A DNA stretch of 64,000 nucleotides from contig NZ_CP015110.1 of assembly GCF_001612555.1 (NCBI RefSeq), forward strand, positions 3,224,001 through 3,288,000. Reading direction: 5' to 3'. Source of the stretch: Acinetobacter sp. TGL-Y2 (GTDB taxonomy: Bacteria; Pseudomonadota; Gammaproteobacteria; Pseudomonadales; Moraxellaceae). Numbering within the stretch: position 1 is the stretch's first letter; each line of letters begins with the position of its first letter. This document shows, in pieces, positions 9,719 to 18,155 of this stretch. The notes beneath the pieces are model-generated. The model saw only the letters and a list, made by a program, of their open reading frames with translations, ran no database searches and was not told the origin of the DNA. The position numbers and the translations under genes are program-made.

Positions 9719-10216
9719 TTAAGGATATTTACGCAACATTTGCCACAGGCTAATCACTGTTAACACAGCAAAGAAAGCCAATGACCAAACAGGAAGTGAT
9801 TGACCGAATAAAGTCCAATCTACGACTGCACACTCACCCGAACCTTTCAGCACTTGTTCAAATACAGATTTCATCGGCAAAGTATCGAGCCAATAATCCA
9901 AACCAGGACCACAACTCGGAACTTGATCTGGTGGCAAGTTCTGTAACCACACATGACGTGCGGCCACACCCACTGACCACAATATTGAAAGCGTACCTAA
10001 AAATGCATAGCCACGTTTAAAGCCATTGCCAATCGGATTATGTAAAAAGGCAATCAGTGAAATGATCCCCAGTCCCATCAATCCGACCCGTTGAAAAATA
10101 CACAATGGACAAGGATCTAAACCTTGCACATGTTCAAGATACAACGCAAACGCCATGCCAGTGACACTGGCTAAAAATAACAAACCACTGATCACGCGAT
10201 AATTATTCCAGTACAT
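9719..10216 (-). CDS. dsbB: Disulfide bond formation protein DsbB
   Basis: Inner-membrane quinone reductase that re-oxidises periplasmic DsbA, 165 aa. Four transmembrane segments are visible. The first periplasmic cysteine pair is CPLC at residues 36-39, and the second pair is in VPSCGPG and GSGECAVV in the long second periplasmic loop, exactly as in the family. It is 17 bases downstream of gshA on the same strand, so thiol metabolism and disulfide formation genes are probably co-transcribed. Confidence 0.94.
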   Translation of the reverse strand: MYWNNYRVISGLLFLASVTGMAFALYLEHVQGLDPCPLCIFQRVGLMGLGIISLIAFLHNPIGNGFKRGYAFLGTLSILWSVGVAARHVWLQNLPPDQVPSCGPGLDYWLDTLPMKSVFEQVLKGSGECAVVDWTLFGQSLPVWSLAFFAVLTVISLWQMLRKYP

Positions 10217-10233
10217 GGAATACCCTCTTCGTT

Positions 10234-11811
10234 TTATCTGTATGCAGTAAGATACGCATCAAAACTCTGCGTACATTCTTGCTCAAGTTGCTGTTGTTGT
10301 TCTAATGAACGCTTTGCGAGCTCATCAAAATAAGCTGATTTCTCTGGGCTTAAAATATGTTTTTCATAGCTTTGAGCATGTTGCTGCGCCATCATACTAC
10401 CAAAAGACCAAGTCCCATTGTGGGTCAGAGTATCTTGAATCACTTGTGCAGAGAGCGTCTCATCCACTTCATCAATGCGCTTTTGCATACGAAGCAATGC
10501 ATCTGTATAGAGTTGCGTTGCTAAGCCTTGATTCAGCGCTTCAGCCAGAGGTTGCATCTCTGCTAGATAATAATTTGCCCACGTCTCAATTTCAATTTGC
10601 TGATCATGTTCGAAAATCATGGCATTTGGCGCACGACCACGATTCACCACTTCGGCTTGGTTCTGTTCAATCACATCCACTTCCGCAGCATACAAAGCTG
10701 GGCTGTCTTGCAATAAACAGTACAAAGCCAGCACTTCAAGGAAGCCCGCTGTGTCTTCTGTAATGCCAATCGAGCTATATGGGTCAACATCAACTGCGCG
10801 CAGTTCAACATAGCCTACACCGCGATTTGCCAGCGCATCAGACGGGGTTTCCCCTGACTGTGGCACCTGTTTAGGACGTACCAAGCTGTAGTATTCATTT
10901 TCAATTTGCAAAACATGATCATTGATCTGAATCGGCTCGCCTTGTTCATCATTCAGCCCTAAACGGCTAAATGCGTTATAAGGTGTATGTACGGCCTTTT
11001 GTAGACCTTCTAAGTAACCGCTTAAATGGTTGTAGTGAATGCCCAATTCTTTTTGTGCTGAATTTTGATAACCGAAACGTCCCATACGTAGTGCAGTCGC
11101 ATACGGGAGGTGCAAAGTTCCACTGACTAAAGGCAACAAATGATGTTCACGACCAGTCATAAAGCATTTGCATACAGAAGGACTTGCGCCAATGAGGAAC
11201 ATCACCAAGGGCGTTAACCGAATAAAGTTACGGATTAAGCCAAAATAACGATGACTGCGATAGTCTTGTAAAGAGAGTGCTTTTAAAGCTTCATCGGTTT
11301 CGTGTTGTTGTAAAGCTTCAAACAATTCATCAGGGAAAGATACATTATAATGCACCCCTGAAATGGTCTGCATACGGCGACCATAACGCACACCTAAACC
11401 GTGGCGATACAGTGTTTTAAAGCGACCTACATTCGACGTACCATATTCTGCTAAACGAATGCTCTCTTCTTCGTCATCCAACATGCAAGGCATAGACAAG
11501 GGCCACAGTTTTTCACCGTCTTCTAAGTGTTGATGTGCCACTGCATGAATATCTTTTAAATAATTGAGTGCTTCTGGAATACTTGGCTGTGGCGGCGTAA
11601 TAAACTCCATCAAAGCTTCAGAATAATCTGTCGTAATATGTGGATGAGTCAGTGCCGAACCTAAAGCGCGAGGATGATCTTTCTGAGACAAAAAACCATT
11701 GCTTTGCATACGCAAACTTTCACGCTCAATGCCGCGCAACATACCTTTAAATAATGCAGAATCCACCCAACTTGGTAATACTGATGGTGCGTTCACTTCA
11801 GGTTGACTCAT
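10234..11811 (-). CDS. gshA: Glutamate-cysteine ligase GshA
   Basis: First enzyme of glutathione synthesis, joining Glu and Cys with ATP; 525 aa, the length of the enterobacterial-type enzyme. Family stretches seen are LRGIERESLRMQSNGFLSQKDHP near the N-terminus, TTDYSEALMEFITPP, SGVHYNVSFP and GVGYVELRAVDVDPYSSIGI. The ATG start sits about 8 bases from a weak GAGTAA site. It precedes dsbB and no other gene shares its upstream region, so the promoter lies in the 210 bases before it. Confidence 0.95.
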   Translation of the reverse strand: MSQPEVNAPSVLPSWVDSALFKGMLRGIERESLRMQSNGFLSQKDHPRALGSALTHPHITTDYSEALMEFITPPQPSIPEALNYLKDIHAVAHQHLEDGEKLWPLSMPCMLDDEEESIRLAEYGTSNVGRFKTLYRHGLGVRYGRRMQTISGVHYNVSFPDELFEALQQHETDEALKALSLQDYRSHRYFGLIRNFIRLTPLVMFLIGASPSVCKCFMTGREHHLLPLVSGTLHLPYATALRMGRFGYQNSAQKELGIHYNHLSGYLEGLQKAVHTPYNAFSRLGLNDEQGEPIQINDHVLQIENEYYSLVRPKQVPQSGETPSDALANRGVGYVELRAVDVDPYSSIGITEDTAGFLEVLALYCLLQDSPALYAAEVDVIEQNQAEVVNRGRAPNAMIFEHDQQIEIETWANYYLAEMQPLAEALNQGLATQLYTDALLRMQKRIDEVDETLSAQVIQDTLTHNGTWSFGSMMAQQHAQSYEKHILSPEKSAYFDELAKRSLEQQQQLEQECTQSFDAYLTAYR

Positions 11812-12021
11812 TACTTACTCGCTTATCTTAAAGAACGACTTAAATAAAATTGTTGATTTATATCAAGTATAACGTGATTTATTGGCGCAAATGCAGATTG
11901 CATCTGTATTTGAAACCAACAAAGCTTTTATTTTGGCAAATATTTATCACAAACTTAGACTTTAAGACATCGCTTATTTGTGATTTTATGACATCATGAC
12001 CTCTAATGAATTGTTAAGATT

Positions 12022-12561
12022 ATGAATTATCAGCAAGTACTCGACTTTTGGTTTGATGAAGAAAATAAAGAATTTTGGTTTGCCAAAAGCGATGATTTTG
12101 ACTTAGAAATTGAAGAAAAATTTGGTCATACAGTACAACAAGCCATGCAATGTGAACTTTGGACTTGGCGTGAAACAGCCGAAGGTCGTTTAGCTGAAAT
12201 TATTGTACTGGATCAATTTTCTCGTAATTTGTTTCGTGACCATCCTGCTGCATTTGCCCAAGATCCATTGGCACTGTCTTTGGCGCAAGAAGCGATTGGT
12301 TTGGGCTTAGATCTAAATTTAAGCCCTGAACAGCGCTCGTTCATGTATATGCCGTTTATGCATAGCGAATCTAAAATCATTCATCAGCAAGCTTTAAGTT
12401 TATTTGAAGCGTTGGCAAATCCTGTGAACTTAGATTTTGAAAAAAAACATAAAGTGATTATTGACCGTTTTGGGCGCTACCCACACCGCAATGTCATTTT
12501 AGAACGTGAATCTACCCTAGATGAAATCAGCTTTTTGAAGCAACCCAATAGCAGCTTCTAA
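12022..12561 (+). CDS. DUF924 family protein
   Basis: 179-aa soluble protein of the DUF924 family, recognised by QQVLDFWFDE at the start, KFGHTVQQAMQ, GRLAEIIVLDQFSRNLFRD in the middle and YMPFMHSES. The family folds as helical TPR-like repeats and has no established activity. It starts with ATG at 12022 and is followed 48 bases later by a lipoprotein gene and then by DUF445, all in the same direction, which suggests a small operon. Confidence 0.85.
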   Translation: MNYQQVLDFWFDEENKEFWFAKSDDFDLEIEEKFGHTVQQAMQCELWTWRETAEGRLAEIIVLDQFSRNLFRDHPAAFAQDPLALSLAQEAIGLGLDLNLSPEQRSFMYMPFMHSESKIIHQQALSLFEALANPVNLDFEKKHKVIIDRFGRYPHRNVILERESTLDEISFLKQPNSSF

Positions 12562-12609
12562 ACTGTTATGATCACGACAAACCATACTGCTGAGCCTTGG
12601 GAGAAAAAT

Positions 12610-13173
12610 ATGAAAAGGTCATTGATGAGTCTATCGCTACTGGCAGTATTGGTGCTGTCGGGTTGTGCGACAACGCCATCTAAACCACGTACTTTTGATC
12701 AGTTGGGAAATTTCAGTAGCACGCCTTTAAATACGCAGACCTACCGAATTGGCTTTCAAGGCTCATCCAATATGAACTTTGGCACTGCTGAAGAAATTAC
12801 CCTGCTCAAAGCGGCACAAACCTCGGTTCTAAATGACTTTTCATTCTTTAAAGTAATGGATGACCCAAGCAATCGTAATCAGCAACCGCCACGTCAGGCG
12901 GTGGTTTATTCGACGCCTATGTATGGGTACGGCTATGGTTATGGCTACCGCAGACATCCGGCCTATTATGATCCGTTTTATGACATGCCCCAGGTCGTCA
13001 ATATTGAGCCTGTTCAAGTGTCCTATACCATTCAATTTTTTAAAGACAAAAAATCTGCACCGAATGATGCCTTCGATGCGCGATTAATTTTACAGTCACT
13101 CGGGCAAAAGTACGGCTTAAGTCCAACAGGACAAGTGCTCGTACCACAACCTGAAACTGCTGTGCGTCCCTAA
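12610..13173 (+). CDS. Small lipoprotein, CC0125/CC1285-like
   Basis: 187-aa lipoprotein. The signal peptide ends in lipobox VLSGC (Cys about residue 20), so export and outer-membrane anchoring are expected. The mature part has YRIGFQGSSN and AEEITLLKAAQTSVLNDFSFFKV, resembling the CC0125/CC1285 lipoproteins, then a Tyr/Gly-rich low-complexity loop (MYGYGYGYGYRRHP) and a final beta-rich part. ATG at 12610 was chosen because GGGAG precedes it and it places the signal peptide at the N-terminus; the longer reading from 12568 is unlikely. Function unknown. Confidence 0.75.
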   Translation: MKRSLMSLSLLAVLVLSGCATTPSKPRTFDQLGNFSSTPLNTQTYRIGFQGSSNMNFGTAEEITLLKAAQTSVLNDFSFFKVMDDPSNRNQQPPRQAVVYSTPMYGYGYGYGYRRHPAYYDPFYDMPQVVNIEPVQVSYTIQFFKDKKSAPNDAFDARLILQSLGQKYGLSPTGQVLVPQPETAVRP

Positions 13174-13186
13174 TTTAGGATAAACC

Positions 13187-14494
13187 ATGATCCCTGCCGA
13201 AGAACATACCTCACCCAATCTAAACCGCAGTAAACGTTATGCCATGATTGCTTTAATGATGGCGGTTTTGGCGTGGTTGGCGTTAATGGTGGCAGCCAAG
13301 CTTTTACCTGAATATGTCTGGCTGATTCATATTTTAATGTTGTCGGCTGAAGCAGGTGTCGTGGGTGGTTTGGCAGATTGGTATGCAATTACGGTGTTGT
13401 TCCGTAACCCGTTTGGTAAAATTCCAATTCCGAAGTTTCTAAAAGATCATACGGAAATTATTCCGCGTAACAAAGCGCGTATCGCTGAATCGATGGGGCG
13501 TTTTGTTCAGGAAAACTTTTTCTCTCCGCAAGTGGTCGAGCGAACATTATCCAGTACTGACTTAAGCCTTGCTGTTGGTCAGTGGCTAGCAAATCCCACG
13601 AATAATTCACAAGTCACGCAAGTGATTCAACAAACCGTACCTAAAATTTTCGAGTTTGTGAGCCAAGAACAAGTGGGTCGCTTTATACAAGCCAACAGCG
13701 TGCAATGGGTCCGTAATACCCAAATCAATACCCTTGCCAGCGAGATGATTCGTGCTGTGTTGGACAATGATTTTCATCAAGATGTTTTACAGCGTGGACT
13801 GGATTTAGCCCATGACTGGATGACGCAGCATCCTGAGCAAACCCAAGCCCTGACCCAAACCTTATTTAAAGAATTGGGAGTGTGGAAACTGGCAAAAGGT
13901 GCAAGTTGGATTGGAATTGATGTACAAAAACGGACCATCGATTCACTGATTGAGCGGGTGGAATCGATGCTGGCAGATCCTGAACATCCGTGGCGCCAAA
14001 AAATTGAAAGCGTAGCTCATGACTTGATGCTACAACTGGCAGATGCGGACAGTGACGCCAGTGCACGCTTAAATTCTACCAAGGATGCACTGCTGGATAG
14101 CCCTCAGGTGTTAAATTTTATCAGTGGTGCGGTGGTGATTTTATGCAATGCAATTCGTGAGGATTTGCTCAAAACTGATTCTGGCATTGCGGAAAATTTA
14201 AGAGTTGCAATACAACAGCTGGGGCAAAATATTGTCTCGAACCAAGACATTCGTCGCTTGCTCAATGAAAAATTAAGTGGAATTGCGATTAATTTGAGTG
14301 ACCAATACAGTGAAAAAGTGATTCTGTTTATTAGCGAACGGATTCATGAGTGGGATTCACGTGAAATGATCGATAAAATTGAAAATGAAGTCGGTGGTGA
14401 CCTACACATGATTCGCGTCAATGGCGTGGTGGTAGGTGCATTTATTGGTTTGGTGTTGGGGATTATCCGCGCTTTGGTGGATGTGGCTTTTTAG
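13187..14494 (+). CDS. DUF445 family membrane protein
   Basis: 435-aa DUF445 (YjiN-like) protein. It has two N-terminal membrane helices around residues 19-60, then the family sequence GGLADWYAITVLFRNPFG and IPIPKFLKDHTEIIPRNKARIAESMGRF, a long helical middle and a C-terminal hydrophobic helix with HMIRVNGVVVGAFIGLVLG. It looks complete. Its stop codon is the last base of recognisable core sequence here: mobilisation-gene sequence begins at once. Function of the family is unknown. Confidence 0.85.
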   Translation: MIPAEEHTSPNLNRSKRYAMIALMMAVLAWLALMVAAKLLPEYVWLIHILMLSAEAGVVGGLADWYAITVLFRNPFGKIPIPKFLKDHTEIIPRNKARIAESMGRFVQENFFSPQVVERTLSSTDLSLAVGQWLANPTNNSQVTQVIQQTVPKIFEFVSQEQVGRFIQANSVQWVRNTQINTLASEMIRAVLDNDFHQDVLQRGLDLAHDWMTQHPEQTQALTQTLFKELGVWKLAKGASWIGIDVQKRTIDSLIERVESMLADPEHPWRQKIESVAHDLMLQLADADSDASARLNSTKDALLDSPQVLNFISGAVVILCNAIREDLLKTDSGIAENLRVAIQQLGQNIVSNQDIRRLLNEKLSGIAINLSDQYSEKVILFISERIHEWDSREMIDKIENEVGGDLHMIRVNGVVVGAFIGLVLGIIRALVDVAF

Positions 14495-15097
14495 TGGATT
14501 TTTTAGACCGTGGTGATCCTGAACAAATGGTTCAATTGATTGACAGTACCTACTTTGCACAAAAATATACGTCTGGTGCTTTATCCTTTGCTGAACGTGA
14601 TTTAGAGGAATTTCAAAAGCAACAGATCATGGATAGCTTTGAAAGAATCTTGCTCCCCGGTCTTGATAGAGATCAATACAGTATTCTTTGGGTGCAGCAC
14701 CAAGATAAAGATCGACTAGAGCTTAATTTCGTTGTGGCCAATGTTGAACTTCAAAGTGGTAAACGCCTACAGCCTTACTATGATCCAGCCGACCGCCCAC
14801 GATTAAACGCATGGAAAGATTTAATCAACGATCAGTACCAGTTGCATGATCCGAATGACCCAATCAACAAACGTGAGCTATGTACGCCGAACAGCCTACC
14901 CAAACAGAAAGAAGAAGCCTCAAAAGCCATTACTGATGGGCTATTAAAAGTCGCTGAAAACGGAAATATAAAAAGCCGTACTGATGTGATTAAAACCCTT
15001 GAGGGTGCAGGCTTTGAGATAGCGAGATCCACAGCAAAAAGTATCAGTATTAAAGATCCTGATGGCGGTCGGAATATACGATTAAAAGGCAAAATAT

Positions 15098-15556
15098 ATG
15101 AGCAAGATTTTAGATTTGGCAAAGAGCTTCGAGGAGAAATCGAGCGAGCAAGCGAAGGATACCGAGCAGATCGTAGCAACCGAGTTCAAGAAGCACGAAA
15201 AACGCTTGATCGCCTTGCTGAACGAAAACGAGAAAGCAATCAGCTCCGCTATCATCGAGCAGAACCAACGCATACGCCCGATTATATTAAAAACATGGAT
15301 AATCGTATCCATCGGTATAGTGACAGCGATCGCCCTAGCATGGGGTATTTTGATGTACCAAAGCCACAAAATCAGCAAGAACGCAGAGATTATCGCTCAA
15401 CAGAACCTAGCTATCCAAGAGTTAGCAAACAAGGGGGGCAACGTGAAATTACAGGACTGTATCGACACCAAGAACCGCAAGAGACTATGCGTTTTAGTGA
15501 ACAAGGACGCAGGGACTTGGAGCAATGGCAGTCTAATGGTTCCAATGGGGTATTAA
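15098..15556 (+). CDS. mobB: Mobilisation protein MobB/MbeB-like, nested in mobA
   Basis: 152 aa, read in a different frame inside mobA. It starts MSKILDLAKSFEEKSSEQAK, which resembles the MbeB N-terminal domain, has a helical region, one transmembrane helix (about residues 67-88, IVSIGIVTAIALAWGILMY) and a C-terminal tail. In ColE1-type plasmids mbeB overlaps mbeA in just this way, so the overlap supports the call. MbeB-type proteins help relaxosome docking at the membrane. With the relaxase truncated the gene is probably non-functional as part of a system, though its own frame is intact. Confidence 0.75.
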   Translation: MSKILDLAKSFEEKSSEQAKDTEQIVATEFKKHEKRLIALLNENEKAISSAIIEQNQRIRPIILKTWIIVSIGIVTAIALAWGILMYQSHKISKNAEIIAQQNLAIQELANKGGNVKLQDCIDTKNRKRLCVLVNKDAGTWSNGSLMVPMGY

Positions 15557-15559
15557 ACG

Positions 15560-15868
15560 ATGACAGAATTAGAAAGGCACTTGCTCGAAGCTTTGGAACA
15601 AGCACAGGCACAACAACAGCAGAAGGAAGCCGATTTACGCAAGATGTTCGAACATACACGGCAGGACAATCAGAGCGTCAAGGAAGCCTTCAAGAGCTTG
15701 TTAGAGAGCATCAGCGCAACAGACGAGACCCGAAACGCCAATTTGAACAAATTAGTACGGCATGTAAGCAACTTGAGCGATCAGTTACAGGACTTCAAGA
15801 CACAAAACGAAGCCTTGACCAAGCAATTACAGGCATTAGAAATGCAAGTCAGCAAGTTAAAGAAATGA
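15560..15868 (+). CDS. mobD: Mobilisation protein MobD/MbeD-like, nested in mobA
   Basis: 102 aa, starting MTELERHLLEALEQ, the characteristic opening of MbeD/MobD proteins, then a continuous heptad-like coiled coil (LSDQLQDFKTQNEALTKQLQ) to the end. It starts 3 bases after mobB and lies within mobA in the same frame relation as in ColE1. It is intact. It supports the reading of the whole block as a ColE1-type mob cassette rather than a chance similarity. Confidence 0.72.
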   Translation: MTELERHLLEALEQAQAQQQQKEADLRKMFEHTRQDNQSVKEAFKSLLESISATDETRNANLNKLVRHVSNLSDQLQDFKTQNEALTKQLQALEMQVSKLKK

Positions 15869-15941
15869 ACAAACCACGACAAAGTTATAGTCGTGGGTTT
15901 GGCGTGTAGTTGAGTTTTTTATAATATTAAAACAGATCCTA

Positions 15942-16583
15942 CTAACCTTTAAATTTAATCCACTTTTTTGTTGAGTCGTTATAAGTTATAAAAAGCCAAA
16001 GTGCATTATTTTCAAAGATATAATCTGATACTGTAACTTTATCTCCTTTAATTAAATAAGATTTTCTAATCAAAAAATGATTATTTTTTCTTTCATAGAG
16101 GAAGGTTTTTTTATCAAGTGTTATATATCCATTATCCATATTACATGTTTTTTTATAACTTTCTAGATTGTTAAGCAAGTAAGAAACTAGTTGCCTATTG
16201 TGTTCTTTTTTTAAAGGAATACATGACATTAGCAAGTAGGATAAATCTGTATTATCAGTAAAATTATTACCAATCTTCTCAATAGATCTTAAAAAAATAG
16301 CATTATTTCTAGGTGTAGGAGCTAACAACAATTCAGATATAAAATAATTTTTACTAGGAGTTTTTACCTCATATGTATCTTTAAAACTGAAACATGGAAA
16401 GAAAAAATACGTTTTTTCTTGCCCTCCTGCCAGCAAAATTTTTTGATTCCCTCTAGAAAAGATACATTCATTTTTTTTATCATCTACTGAATAAGAAAAA
16501 TCTGTATTTGCTACATTTTTATTTATAAAGAGGATATTTAAGCTAGCTAGAGCAACAACGAAGCACAATTTTAAAATATTCAT
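15942..16583 (-). CDS. Putative secreted protein, candidate immunity for the muramidase effector
   Basis: 213 aa from ATG at 16583, not recognised by sequence. Residues 1-24 (ILKLCFVVALASLNILFI) form a signal peptide or anchor, so the product is exported. Four cysteines in the mature part could form disulfides. It begins 12 bases after the stop of the muramidase effector gene on the same strand. T6SS muramidases act in the periplasm and their immunity proteins are usually exported and encoded directly downstream, so an immunity role is inferred from position and signal peptide only. The gene is AT-rich with no frame damage. Confidence 0.6.
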   Translation of the reverse strand: MNILKLCFVVALASLNILFINKNVANTDFSYSVDDKKNECIFSRGNQKILLAGGQEKTYFFFPCFSFKDTYEVKTPSKNYFISELLLAPTPRNNAIFLRSIEKIGNNFTDNTDLSYLLMSCIPLKKEHNRQLVSYLLNNLESYKKTCNMDNGYITLDKKTFLYERKNNHFLIRKSYLIKGDKVTVSDYIFENNALWLFITYNDSTKKWIKFKG

Positions 16584-16595
16584 ATAACTCAAAAC

Positions 16596-17158
16596 CTATG
16601 GCAGACTACCTGTATTGTTAACAAAAAAATCATACGCCTCTTTCATTTTTACATCATATTTATTATCAGCATACCTAGGGCCATTATAACCTCTAGCAAA
16701 ATTATCCCATTTTTTGCCTTGAATAGCACTAAGCAAATTTTTATCGTATATAACAAAGTTTACAAATTGTTTTAACTGTTCTTTTTCACTCGTAAATGCA
16801 TCCGTTATCATCTCTTTTACATTTGCATGACCACAATTTTTAAAATTTGCACCCATGATCTGAAATTTACCCCAAGAGCAACTTTTCAATCCTGCATCTT
16901 CATTCAACCCCATGGCTTCTAATAATTTTGGATATTGAGCACTATATTTTCCATATTTTGAAGGATCATATGGTCCAGATATTAACTGATGACTTTTATT
17001 ATATTTCCCACCAGTAAAATTTCGAAAATAGTGTCTTTCAAATAGGATTGTTGGTACTTTTTTTCCTAGATAATCTTGAAATGCACCACGAGTAGAACTT
17101 TCTACTTTAGCCACAGCTTTTATCGCAGCTACCTCACATTTTAGGCTTCTGGCTGCAT
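16596..17158 (-). pseudogene. T6SS muramidase effector, C-terminal catalytic part (cut off by IS630)
   Basis: N-acetylmuramidase domain (DUF3380-like) whose visible start is truncated by the IS at 17159-17160. The frame is open from the IS border: NAARSLKCEVAAIKAVAKVESS, then TILFERHYFRNFTGG, SWGKFQIMGANFKNCG and KKWDNFARGYNGPRYADN. The Glu of KVES is the expected catalytic acid by family comparison. A GTG 48 bases inside could start a 172-aa product, but it would begin only three codons before that Glu. Joined to the part at 18158-19104 after removal of the IS and one TA, the gene reads as one frame of 503 aa. Confidence 0.85.
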
Positions 17159-17160
17159 TA

Positions 17161-18155
17161 TAGCTGCAATCTTATTTTGGGATACAATGATAAAAAATTA
17201 ATTTGTTCAAGATCATGCCTAAAGTATATTCAGTGGATTTACGTGAAAAAGTCATGCAGTTTTATGAAGAAAATAATCACAAATCATATACATGTAAAAC
17301 CTTTAAAATATCTAGAACCACTTTGGATGATTGGATTCTTCTTCAAAACACCACTGGAGAATTGAAACAGCCTAAAATCAATGCAGGTCGACCCACTAAA
17401 ATCAAGGATATGGATGCTTTCAAACACTTTATTGAAACTACTGAATTTTCTCAAGTGAAAGATCTCATCCCTTTATTTGAACAAAAGTTTGGGTATCCAA
17501 TCCTTTACTCAACCCTGTTAAAAGCCATTCATAGACTTGGTTGGACACGTAAAAAAAGAGTTTTCTCTATAAGCAAGCCGACAAAATAACAAGGGCTGTA
17601 TTCAACTGGTTTCTTCCGCAATGGAAAGAGGAGTTTGGGGAAGATCAGATTCTTTATATTGATGAGTCTGGGATAAACACCACAGATACAGCGCAATATG
17701 GTTGGTCTAAACTAGGCAGTCGTTGCGCTGCTTTAAAATTGGGTGGTCATGGTAAAAGATTAAGTATCATCAGTGCTGTGAGGTCTAATTCAGCGTATCA
17801 GTTCCTTTACCCTTTGATTTTTCAAGGTTCATGCGATCGAGCAATGTTCACGGGATGGTTGAGATATCTACTTGAAAATTTAACCAAAGATAATCAAGAT
17901 AAGACCAAAAGACATCTGCTGATTCTAGATAACGCTTCGATTCATAAGAACGGAGATATCAAAAAACTAGCCAAAGACTTTAACTGTAGAATCATGTACT
18001 TGCCTGCTTACAGTCCAGATTTAAATCCAATTGAAAAAGCATGGTCAGTGCTAAAATCCAAAGTTAAAAGTATCGCTGTCCGTTTTGACAAAAACATAGA
18101 AGAAGCGCTCGATTTAGGCTTGAAGGCAATGTAGCTTAAAATTTAAATCCAGCTA
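17161..18155 (+). mobile_element. IS630-family insertion sequence, copy 1 (995 bp)
   Basis: Ends are TAGCTG... and ...CAGCTA, short inverted repeats that, with the flanking TA on each side (17159-17160 and 18156-18157), match the TA-target habit of the IS630/Tc1 group. The limits come from comparing this copy with the second at 61813-62807: sequence agreement stops just beyond the TA on both sides. The transposase is encoded in two overlapping frames. It is inserted in the muramidase effector gene, with transposase direction opposite to the interrupted gene. Confidence 0.92.
17215..18134 (+). CDS. IS630 transposase OrfAB, produced by -1 frameshift
   Basis: OrfA (17215-17589) starts MPKVYSVDLREKVMQFYEE and has the helix-turn-helix CKTFKISRTTLDDWI. 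OrfB lies in the -1 frame and carries the DDE domain: QILYIDESGI (first Asp), HLLILDNASIHKN (second Asp), YSPDLNPIEKAW (Glu). The run AAAAAAAG at 17551-17558 is a classical slip site. A shift there joins GWTRKK to SFLYKQADKITRAVF, the normal continuation in the family, giving about 306 aa. OrfB has no good start of its own, so the fusion is the likely active enzyme. Confidence 0.88.

Larger units (their letters stand above)
14494..15909 (+). pseudogene. mobA: Relaxase MobA of ColE1/MbeA type, N-terminus missing
   Basis: Relaxases of this type nick plasmid oriT. The 471-aa reading matches the family from near its usual residue 38: QKYTSGALSFAERDL, LLPGLDRDQYSILWVQHQDKDRLELNFVV (the histidine/HEN-type motif), LQSGKRLQPYYDPADRPRLNAW and ISIKDPDGGRNIRLKG. 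What is missing is the first ~35 residues with the catalytic tyrosine (Tyr19 in MbeA, family knowledge). The GTG start is formal only: it overlaps the last base of the DUF445 stop, and no relaxase start exists upstream. The C-terminal half is low-complexity and contains mobB and mobD in another frame. Inferred to be a dead integrated plasmid remnant. Confidence 0.85.
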
